28,621 nucleotides of DNA from Gemmatimonadales bacterium (lineage in GTDB: Bacteria; Gemmatimonadota; Gemmatimonadetes; Gemmatimonadales; GWC2-71-9). The stretch's first letter is position 1. The number at the start of each line of letters is the position of its first letter. Below the pieces are notes generated by a model that was not told the origin of the DNA, did not search any database, and saw nothing but the letters and a program-made list of their open reading frames with translations. This document shows positions 22,646 to 28,621 of this stretch, piece after piece. The translations under genes were made by a program, and so were the position numbers. Location of the stretch: positions 1 to 28,621 of the forward strand of contig JAICPP010000007.1 in assembly GCA_025929805.1 (NCBI GenBank). Direction: 5' to 3'.

Positions 22646-23012
22646 AGAACTGCGCGGCGTCGTTGTGTGTCACGGCACATTGGCAGAGGCGCTGGTGCAG
22701 GCGGCGGAGCAGATCAGTGGAATCCGGGGCGCCTTGGTGCCGATCTCCAATACGGGCTGCGACCGAGACACGCTGGAGCAACGAGTGCTGGATGCGGTGG
22801 ATGGCCGGTCAGCCGTCGTCTTCGTGGATCTTGCCAGTGGCTCCTGCTCCTTTGCCGTCCTCAAGCGCCTGCGGGGTGAGCCCTCGGTGAAGGTCGTGAC
22901 CGGCGTCAACCTCGCGATGTTGGTCGACTTCGTGTTCCATCGTTCGCTCCCGCCAGCGGAAGCCGCGGCCCGCGTTGTCGCGGCCGGTGAAAAGTCCATC
23001 AGGATCCCCTGA
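22638..23012 (+). CDS. PTS system mannose-family EIIA component
   Basis: The cytoplasmic phosphocarrier of a mannose/fructose/sorbose-family PTS, 124 residues. It has the phospho-accepting H12 in VVVCHGTLAEAL and the dimer segment VVTGVNLAMLVDFVFH. It accepts phosphate from HPr and passes it to EIIB. It overlaps hprK by eight bases and shares one base with EIIB (TGATG), so it is translated in step with its partners. The length and motifs fit a stand-alone EIIA-Man. Sugar specificity cannot be told. Confidence 0.93.
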   Translation: MSEELRGVVVCHGTLAEALVQAAEQISGIRGALVPISNTGCDRDTLEQRVLDAVDGRSAVVFVDLASGSCSFAVLKRLRGEPSVKVVTGVNLAMLVDFVFHRSLPPAEAAARVVAAGEKSIRIP

Positions 23013-23488
23013 TGTCCATCGTATTATGCCGAGTCGACGACCGTCTCATCCACGGCCAGGTGGTGGTCGGGTGGGGCCGGCCCATGGGAATCAACCTCAT
23101 CATTCTGGTGGATGACCAGGTCGCTGCCAGCGAATGGGAGCAGGAGCTCTACCGCATGGCGGTTGCGCCCGAGATCGAGGTGCGGTTCGTTACCGTCGCC
23201 CAGGCCACCGCGGAGTTGGGTGAATGGCAGTCCAACGGGAAGCGCGGCCTGGTGCTCACCGGTGATCTGGAAACTATGGCCGCGCTGCATGCGGCCAGCC
23301 CGGAGATCATCCATCGCATTAATCTGGGCGGAATTCATCACCGGCCCGGACGGCGTGAACGGCTGCCGTTCATATATCTCACCGACCAGGAGTTACACCG
23401 CCTGACCGCACTGGAGGAGTCGGGAGCCGTCATAAGCGCGCAGGACCTTCCTACGACACCTCCGGTGGCCCTGAGGAATCTCGGATGA
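23012..23488 (+). CDS. PTS system mannose-family EIIB component
   Basis: A 158-residue EIIB of the Man family. The phospho-accepting histidine is H14 in RVDDRLIHGQVVVGW, the family signature. The rest shows the alternating strand and helix layout, with the LINLGG-like RINLGGIHH (about 107-115) where EIIB contacts its partner. It receives phosphate from EIIA and hands it to the incoming sugar at EIIC/EIID. It shares one base with EIIA and four with EIIC (ATGA). Confidence 0.93.
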   Translation: MSIVLCRVDDRLIHGQVVVGWGRPMGINLIILVDDQVAASEWEQELYRMAVAPEIEVRFVTVAQATAELGEWQSNGKRGLVLTGDLETMAALHAASPEIIHRINLGGIHHRPGRRERLPFIYLTDQELHRLTALEESGAVISAQDLPTTPPVALRNLG

Positions 23489-24165
23489 GCGAGTTCTCAC
23501 CGCTGGTGGTTCTCCCGCTCCTCCTGTGGGGAACGCTGGTGGGGCTTGATTTGGTCAGCGTGCCCCAAGCCATGATTTCCCGTCCAGTCGTCGCCGGCGT
23601 GGTAGCTGGCGCCTTGGCCGGTGACGTGGAAGCCGGCCTTCGTATCGGCGTATTGTTCGAGCTGTTCGCCCTGGATGTTCTGCCGGTGGGTGCGGTCAGG
23701 TATCCGGACTATGGCCCGGCCACCGTGAGCGCAGTCGCGCTCGGGGCGGGTACGCCTTGGGAGCTTGGCTTGGGTGTGAGTGCCGCCTTGGGCTTGGTGC
23801 TGGCGATGCTGGGTGGATGGAGCCTTCAGGTGGTCCGTCGCTGGAATGCCAGAGCGATCCAGCAACAAACCGCTGCCCTGGCTGCCGGCGAGAGTAGAGC
23901 AATCAGGTGGCTTCAGTACGGAGGGGTTCTGCGCGACGCGCTCCGGGGTTTTACTCTGACGCTGGCTGGCTTGGTGCTGGCGTCAACCGTCACTGAATCG
24001 GTCCGCCTGGACCGCCCGACCGCGGTGGCGTTTACGCTGGTCGCTGTAGGATCCGGACTTGCGGCTGCCGCCAGCAGTGCCTTTCGCGGGTCCGGCCGCG
24101 GTCCGCGGCTCAAGTGGCTGATAGCTGGCCTGGGTGTCGGGATCGTGCTGGCGGTGCTCACATGA
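23485..24165 (+). CDS. PTS system mannose-family EIIC membrane permease
   Basis: A 226-residue membrane protein of the EII-Sor/PTS-EIIC Man family. Hydrophobic segments lie roughly at 7-25, 33-70, 85-115, 155-173, 184-202 and 208-225. The family stretch GDVEAGLRIGVLFELFALDVLPVGA (residues 46-70), followed by YPDYGP, is the best identifier. It is shorter than many EIIC-Man proteins of about 250-265 residues; the C-terminal part is reduced. It forms the translocator with EIID. The ATG lies in the EIIB stop (ATGA) and its own stop overlaps EIID. Confidence 0.88.
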   Translation: MSEFSPLVVLPLLLWGTLVGLDLVSVPQAMISRPVVAGVVAGALAGDVEAGLRIGVLFELFALDVLPVGAVRYPDYGPATVSAVALGAGTPWELGLGVSAALGLVLAMLGGWSLQVVRRWNARAIQQQTAALAAGESRAIRWLQYGGVLRDALRGFTLTLAGLVLASTVTESVRLDRPTAVAFTLVAVGSGLAAAASSAFRGSGRGPRLKWLIAGLGVGIVLAVLT

Positions 24166-24896
24166 ACCAGCGCGTCCGGGCGTTGTTCCGTCTCTTTGCC
24201 ATCCAGGGAACCTGGAACTACGAGCGCATGCTCGGCGTGGGCATGGGGTACGCTGCCGAGCCGCTGCTCGAGGACCTCAAGGCCGTCGACCCGGTCCGGC
24301 ACGGCGAGGCGGTGGTGCGTTCAGCGGAGTTCTTCAATTGCCATCCTAATCTTGCCGGATTGGCCCTGGGCGCGACGGTGCGGGCCGAGTACGAGGGAGT
24401 ACCCGGGCCTCAGATCGTGCGACTCAGGACAGCTCTGTGTAGCCCGTTGGGGTCGATGGGCGATCAGCTCTTCTGGGCCGGCTTGGTGCCCGCGCTGGTT
24501 GGCCTCACCGTGATCGGAGTGGTACTGGGGGCGGGATGGTGGGCTATTGCTGGCTTTCTGTTGGTCTACAATGGCATTCGGATCTGGACGGGGTATTGGT
24601 CGCTTCGCACCGGCATGGCGTCCGGCATGCGCGTGGGTGCCGCCATTGGAAGCTCCTGGCTTCCCAAGGCCATGGAGTGGATAACTCCCACGGCTGGTTT
24701 TGTCCTCGGCGCCACCGTGCCTCTCGTGGTGGCTTGGTATCTGGATGGGTTCGGCTGGGCCGCGGCCGTTGGTGCGGCAGGGGTGGCGGTAGCCGGCTTT
24801 GCCCTCACCCGATGGTTCGGACCGGGCCTTACCTCGGTTCGATTTGCGCTCCTGGCCATGGTTCTCCTGCTCCTGTTCCGGAGGATCGGGCTGTGA
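24162..24896 (+). CDS. PTS system mannose-family EIID membrane component
   Basis: This 244-residue partner of EIIC is unique to the Man family. The N-terminal part carries the signature QGTWNYERMLGVGMGYAAEP (15-34), then FFNCHPNLAGLALGA (57-71), and SPLGSMGDQLFWA before the first helices (about 103-138). Later hydrophobic stretches lie at 177-195, 197-215 and 226-240. The ATG at 24162 overlaps the EIIC stop; a longer frame upstream lies within EIIC. Together with EIIA, EIIB and EIIC this makes a complete permease, so transport, not merely signalling, is expected. Confidence 0.92.
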   Translation: MNQRVRALFRLFAIQGTWNYERMLGVGMGYAAEPLLEDLKAVDPVRHGEAVVRSAEFFNCHPNLAGLALGATVRAEYEGVPGPQIVRLRTALCSPLGSMGDQLFWAGLVPALVGLTVIGVVLGAGWWAIAGFLLVYNGIRIWTGYWSLRTGMASGMRVGAAIGSSWLPKAMEWITPTAGFVLGATVPLVVAWYLDGFGWAAAVGAAGVAVAGFALTRWFGPGLTSVRFALLAMVLLLLFRRIGL

Positions 24897-25165
24897 TCGA
24901 GCGCGAAGCGAAGATCGTGAACCTGGAGGGGCTGCATGCCCGTCCCGCGGCTCGCATCGTCCGACTGGCCAGCACCTTCGACTCGGATATCGAGCTCTGC
25001 AAGGACGGTGTCGGAGTCAACGGTAAGAGCATCATGGGGGTGATGATGCTGGCTGCCGAATGTGGAAGCTCGATCACCATTCGGGCCCATGGGCCCGACG
25101 CGGAGCAGGCTGCCAAGGCATTGGCCGACCTCGTCGCGTCCGGGTTTGGCGAGACCGTGCCGTGA
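24893..25165 (+). CDS. ptsH: HPr phosphocarrier protein with His15 and Ser46
   Basis: HPr carries phosphate from EI to EIIA. The GTG at 24893, in the EIID stop (GTGA), gives a 90-residue protein. The EI-phosphorylated H15 sits in NLEGLHARPAARIV. The regulatory serine is exactly S46 in VNGKSIMGVMML, the sequence recognised by HprK. Both sites are kept, so the protein can serve transport and also the HprK-controlled Ser46 branch. The 3' end overlaps ptsI by four bases. A longer open frame upstream lies wholly within EIID and is not used. Confidence 0.96.
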   Translation: MIEREAKIVNLEGLHARPAARIVRLASTFDSDIELCKDGVGVNGKSIMGVMMLAAECGSSITIRAHGPDAEQAAKALADLVASGFGETVP

Positions 25166-26973
25166 CCCGGGTCCTGAGAGGAATCGGCGTGTCACCGGGC
25201 GTGGCTTGCGCGCCGGCTCTGACTCTCCGGTGGGATTTCCCGGAGGTGAAAGACCGGACTGTCGGGGCTGCCGAGGTCGAGGGCGAGGTCCGGCGGCTGA
25301 GAGAAGCCGTGGATGACGTCGTCTCTCACCTCAAGGGTCTGGGTGAGCGAGTCCTTCAGCGCGCCGGTCCCGAGGAGTCCAGGATCTTCGATGCCCAGAT
25401 CCTGATGGCCCAGGACGAGGATTTCCTGGCTTCGGTAGAGACTCTGATCCGTAAGAACCAGCTGAGTGCCGAGACTGCCTACGAGTTCAGAGCGCTGGAG
25501 CTGCGGGCCCAGTGGTCGGGCGCAGCCCGCCTGCGGGAGCGGCTCGCCGATCTTCATGCCATTCAGATGCGCATGATCCAGCGGCTACTGGGCCGGACCG
25601 ACACTGAGCTCTGGTCGCTGCCCGGGGACGAGCAGGTGATCGTAGTAACCCACGAGCTCTCACCGGGACTCACGGTGCAGCTGGATCGCGACTATGTGGT
25701 CGGACTGGTCGCTGAGGAGGGTACCCGCACCGCTCACGCGGCCATTCTGGCGCACTCTCTGGGGATACCGGCTGTGATGGGCGCCGCCGGAGCGCTGTCC
25801 GAAATTCCCAACGGAACGATGCTGCTCCTGGACGGTCAAAGCGGCACGATCGTTCTGGACCCCAACCGGGATGAGCTGGAAGAAGCCAAGGTGCAGGTCA
25901 GCCGCCGCCACCGGCTGGAGCTCCAGCTCGAGTCTGTAGTAGGGGAGCCAGCCGTGACTCCCTCGGGCCGGCCGATCGCCTTGATGGGCAATGTAGATCT
26001 CCCCGAGGAAATCGAGGCCGCCATCCGCCACGGGGCCCAGGGTGTCGGCTTGCTCCGCACCGAATTTCTTCTGACCGGCCGTACCAGCCTGCCTACCGAA
26101 GACGAGCAAACAGAATACTTCAGGCGGGTGGCGCTGGCGTTTCCCGATCAGACTGTGGTCATCCGTTCATTTGATCTGGGGGGCGACAAATTCCCGGCTT
26201 CCTTCAAGGCCCCCGTCGAAGCCAACCCGTTCCTCGGCTGGCGCTCCATCCGGGTCTGCCTCGACCAGCCGGAGGTCTTTCGTCCCCAGGTACGCGCGGT
26301 GCTTCGAGCCGCGGCGGGTCATGATCTCCATCTCATGCTCCCACTGGTGACAACCGTAGGCGAGGTTCAGGAAGCCCGTGACATCATCATGGAGGAAGCC
26401 CGCGCGCTACAGAAGGAAGGAGTACGCGCGGCACCATCGATTCCGGTTGGCGTGATGGTCGAGACCCCGGCGGCGGTCCTGATGGCTGACCGCCTGGCGG
26501 AGGTGAGTGCGTTTTTCAGCGTCGGAACCAATGATCTTACCCAGTACACCATGGCGGTGGATCGGGGAAATGCCCGGCTGGCCAACCGCTTTACTCCTCA
26601 CGACCCCTCGATCGTGCGGCAGCTCCAGCGAGTGCTCGAGGTGGGAAAGGCAGCCGGTCTCCCGGTGAGCGTCTGCGGTGAAATGGCCTCTGAGCCCCTG
26701 AGTGCGGTTCTCCTGCTGGGGTTGGGGTATGATTGCCTCAGCGTGTCCCCTCCGGCGCTTCCACTGGTAAAGTGGGTCATTCGGACCGTCCCCGAGGACT
26801 CGGCGCGTCGGGCGGCCGAAGCGGCTGTGAGGGCGGGCAGTGCGGCGGAGGTAAGCAACGTGCTTCGGGAAACCGTGGGCGAGTATATAGATATCCGTTT
26901 GCTTGATCCTCATTCGGCGTTGCCTGGGCGTGGTCGCGTCGCTACCTTGCCCCCCGGAAAGAGCAGCATTTAG
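25162..26973 (+). CDS. ptsI: PTS enzyme I (phosphoenolpyruvate-protein phosphotransferase)
   Basis: Enzyme I takes phosphate from PEP and passes it to HPr. The GTG at 25162 gives 603 residues with the standard layout. It has an N-terminal HPr-binding and phospho-His part (RGIGVSPGVA, active H192 in GTRTAHAAILAHSLGIP; the common motif is GRTSHTAI). The C-terminal PEP-binding barrel carries LLRTEFLL, FDLGGDK, SVGTNDLTQYTMAVDRGN and VSVCGEMAS with the catalytic cysteine. An earlier in-frame start would sit inside ptsH. It ends the PTS run; 60 bases separate it from metK. Confidence 0.96.
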   Translation: MTRVLRGIGVSPGVACAPALTLRWDFPEVKDRTVGAAEVEGEVRRLREAVDDVVSHLKGLGERVLQRAGPEESRIFDAQILMAQDEDFLASVETLIRKNQLSAETAYEFRALELRAQWSGAARLRERLADLHAIQMRMIQRLLGRTDTELWSLPGDEQVIVVTHELSPGLTVQLDRDYVVGLVAEEGTRTAHAAILAHSLGIPAVMGAAGALSEIPNGTMLLLDGQSGTIVLDPNRDELEEAKVQVSRRHRLELQLESVVGEPAVTPSGRPIALMGNVDLPEEIEAAIRHGAQGVGLLRTEFLLTGRTSLPTEDEQTEYFRRVALAFPDQTVVIRSFDLGGDKFPASFKAPVEANPFLGWRSIRVCLDQPEVFRPQVRAVLRAAAGHDLHLMLPLVTTVGEVQEARDIIMEEARALQKEGVRAAPSIPVGVMVETPAAVLMADRLAEVSAFFSVGTNDLTQYTMAVDRGNARLANRFTPHDPSIVRQLQRVLEVGKAAGLPVSVCGEMASEPLSAVLLLGLGYDCLSVSPPALPLVKWVIRTVPEDSARRAAEAAVRAGSAAEVSNVLRETVGEYIDIRLLDPHSALPGRGRVATLPPGKSSI

Positions 26974-27033
26974 CACGCACGAAGTGCGGCCCGGTTGTTG
27001 CGATTGCCACATTCTCTCCAGAACCCCGTTCCC
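26974..27033. other. ptsI-metK gap with a small hairpin
   Basis: These 60 bases hold a five-pair stem, CGCAC-GAA-GTGCG (26976-26988). It is too small and lacks the U-tract of a normal terminator. No recognised SAM riboswitch fold fits in this length. There is no clear Shine-Dalgarno before the metK ATG. Confidence 0.3.
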
Positions 27034-28257
27034 ATGGCCCGTGCCAAGCATCACATCTTCACCTCCGAGTCGGTCACCGAAGGCCACCCGGACAAGGTTG
27101 CCGATCAAATCTCTGATGCGGTGCTGGATGCTATTCTGGCGCAGGACCCTGCCGGCCGGGTTGCCTGCGAGACTCTGGTCACGACGGGGATGGCGGTCGT
27201 TGCTGGAGAGATTACTACCAGCACGTACGTCCATATCCCTGATCTGGTGCGGCAGACCGTAGAGTCGATAGGATACACTGACGCAGCCTACGGATTTGAC
27301 GGCCGTACCTGTGCCGTGCTTACCACCATCGACCGGCAGTCGCCGGACATTGCGATGGGGGTGGATGCCGGCGGCAAGAAGGAACAGGGGGCCGGTGACC
27401 AGGGCATGATGTTCGGGTATGCCACCAACGAGACCCGCGAACGCATGCCTCTGCCGATCGTGCTCGCCCACCGAATCGCGGAGCGGCTCGCAGCCGTACG
27501 GAAGGGTCTCAACGGGCATCCTCGAATCGAGTGGCTGCGGCCCGACGGCAAGTCCCAGGTGTCAGTGGAATACGAGGATGACCGTCCGGTTGCGGTACGA
27601 ACCGTCGTAGTATCCACGCAACATGCGGAGCGCAACGGCTCGCGGCAGCTCAGTCAGAGCACCATCCGCGAGGCGGTTGTCGAGGAGGTCATTCGGCCGG
27701 TGCTCGAGGCTGCCGGTTTCGAGCATCAGCGGACTAAGTTTCTGATTAATCCCACCGGCCGATTCGTGATCGGCGGCCCCCACGGCGACGCTGGCCTCAC
27801 CGGCCGCAAGATTATCGTCGATACGTACGGTGGCATGGCACGCCATGGCGGAGGCGCGTTCAGCGGCAAGGATCCGTCCAAGGTCGACCGATCTGCCGCC
27901 TACGCGGCGAGATGGGTGGCCAAGAACATTGTCGAGGCCAAGCTGGCTCGGCGTTGCGAGGTTCAGGTCGCGTATGCCATCGGTGTGGCCGAACCGGTGT
28001 CGGTGATGGTCCAGACGTTCGGCACCGGCGCCTTGCCCGACAGTACGCTCGAAAAAATGGTGCAGGAGGTGTTCGACCTCACTCCCAAGGGCATTATTGA
28101 CGCTTTGAAGCTGAAGCGGCCAATTTACCGTCCTACCGCGACTTATGGGCACTTCGGCCGCCGGCCGAAGACCGGCCAATACAATGGAAAGAAGGTTGAT
28201 TTCTTTACCTGGGAGCAGCCCGACCGCGTCAAGGACCTGCTGTCGGCGGCCCGCTGA
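27034..28257 (+). CDS. metK: S-adenosylmethionine synthetase
   Basis: MetK makes S-adenosylmethionine from methionine and ATP. The 407 residues are close to the usual 380-400. The diagnostic parts are FTSESVTEGHPDKVADQISD at the start, GAGDQGMMFGYATNET, GGPHGDAGLTGRKIIVDTYG and GGGAFSGKDPSKVDRSAAY. The ATG at 27034 gives the canonical MARAKHHIFTSESVTEGHPDK. In-frame TTG codons at 26995 and 26998 would add 12-13 residues without homology or a better ribosome-binding site. It is followed seven bases later by ahcY, so SAM synthesis and SAH removal are made together. Confidence 0.97.
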   Translation: MARAKHHIFTSESVTEGHPDKVADQISDAVLDAILAQDPAGRVACETLVTTGMAVVAGEITTSTYVHIPDLVRQTVESIGYTDAAYGFDGRTCAVLTTIDRQSPDIAMGVDAGGKKEQGAGDQGMMFGYATNETRERMPLPIVLAHRIAERLAAVRKGLNGHPRIEWLRPDGKSQVSVEYEDDRPVAVRTVVVSTQHAERNGSRQLSQSTIREAVVEEVIRPVLEAAGFEHQRTKFLINPTGRFVIGGPHGDAGLTGRKIIVDTYGGMARHGGGAFSGKDPSKVDRSAAYAARWVAKNIVEAKLARRCEVQVAYAIGVAEPVSVMVQTFGTGALPDSTLEKMVQEVFDLTPKGIIDALKLKRPIYRPTATYGHFGRRPKTGQYNGKKVDFFTWEQPDRVKDLLSAAR

Positions 28258-28264
28258 GGAGCAT

Positions 28265-28621
28265 ATGCCCGTCCAGACTGCCACTGCTAAGTACGACATC
28301 AAGGACTTGGCCCTCGCCGACGAGGGTAAGCGGCGTACCGAGTGGGCCGAGCGCTCCATGCCGGTGCTGCGCCAGATCCGGGCTCGTTTTGCGACGGAGC
28401 GGCCGCTCAAGAGCATCAAGCTCTCTGCCTGCCTCCATGTCACTACGGAGACCGCCAACCTGATGCAGACGCTCCGCGCCGCGGGAGCCGAGATCGCGCT
28501 GTGCGCATCCAATCCGCTCTCAACCCAGGACGATGTGGCCGCGTCACTGGTCGCCAATTATGAAATCCCGGTATATGCCATTAAGGGTGAGGGCAACGAG
28601 ACGTATTACGAGCACATCACA
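28265..28621 (+). CDS. ahcY: S-adenosylhomocysteine hydrolase, 3'-truncated by the window edge
   Basis: AhcY splits S-adenosylhomocysteine to adenosine and homocysteine, closing the methyl cycle started by metK. The first 119 codons are present. They read DIKDLALADEGKRRTEWAE, then KLSACLHVTTETANLMQTL, GAEIALCASNPLSTQDDVAA and VYAIKGEGNETYYEHI. The TANL, SNPLSTQDDVAA and ETYYEHI wording resembles the archaeal/Thermotoga-type subfamily more than the common HMTIQTAVLIETL and CNIFSTQDHAAA type. The ATG at 28265 is preceded by GAGG (28256-28259) at five bases, which overlaps the metK stop. The NAD-binding domain is outside the window. Confidence 0.95.
   Translation, partial: MPVQTATAKYDIKDLALADEGKRRTEWAERSMPVLRQIRARFATERPLKSIKLSACLHVTTETANLMQTLRAAGAEIALCASNPLSTQDDVAASLVANYEIPVYAIKGEGNETYYEHIT

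Noticed and set aside
26974..27033. Possible SAM riboswitch before metK
   Set aside because: The gap is only 60 bases and holds a single five-pair hairpin; no known SAM-sensing core is recognisable.
1..28621. tRNA, rRNA, insertion sequence or phage remnants
   Set aside because: No such sequence is seen; every gene above is a normal chromosomal type and composition looks even.

Overview
The window is one strand of a GC-rich bacterial chromosome. It holds 31 protein genes, all on the + strand, packed almost without gaps; the first (alr) lacks its 5' end and the last (ahcY) its 3' end. I see no RNA gene, insertion sequence, phage gene or CRISPR array. Sixteen of the 30 junctions are start/stop overlaps (ten 4-base GTGA/ATGA, three 1-base TGATG, two 8-base, one 14-base), and 13 of the 30 visible starts are GTG or TTG. 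The mix of signal-peptide lipoproteins and outer-membrane barrels (a diderm), a methylmalonyl-CoA mutase, and an HPr kinase with a mannose-type PTS suggests Gemmatimonadota or a neighbouring diderm phylum. That placement is an inference from gene content, not a measured phylogeny.

Region 1 (1-4828) has cell wall and nucleoside salvage genes (alr, deoB, cdd), followed by a coupled pair of unknown envelope proteins: a lipoprotein with DNRLRE-like strands and a predicted outer-membrane barrel. Region 2 (4874-8752) has the tRNA thiomethylase miaB, a ComFB-family protein and the DNA-uptake channel comEC. The end of comEC lies inside a palindrome built from heptamer repeats (8732-8810). Region 3 (8830-11402) has fructose-1,6-bisphosphatase coupled to a stand-alone methylmalonyl-CoA mutase large subunit, which fits carbon flow from propionyl-CoA to gluconeogenesis. 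Region 4 (11528-16439) has an FmdB-type zinc ribbon, argS, a PfkB-family sugar or nucleoside kinase, purM and a predicted outer-membrane barrel protein. Region 5 (16445-20206) is the complete riboflavin set ribD-ribE-ribBA-ribH followed by nusB.

Region 6 (20228-26973) has a GT4 glycosyltransferase, the ribosome hibernation factor hpf, the HPr kinase hprK, and then PTS EIIA, EIIB, EIIC, EIID, HPr and EI in one coupled run. HPr keeps both His15 and Ser46, and HprK keeps its catalytic residues, so this looks like a complete and regulated sugar phosphotransferase system. Region 7 (27034-28621) is the methyl cycle pair metK-ahcY.

The points most worth a second look are: a Gln in place of the metal-binding His in the DHBP-synthase half of RibBA; the heptamer palindrome after comEC; the ComFB-ComEC pairing; the complete Man-family PTS with HprK; and the two uncharacterised envelope loci. 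Most of the window is housekeeping. I do not see an obviously new multi-gene defence or biosynthetic system.
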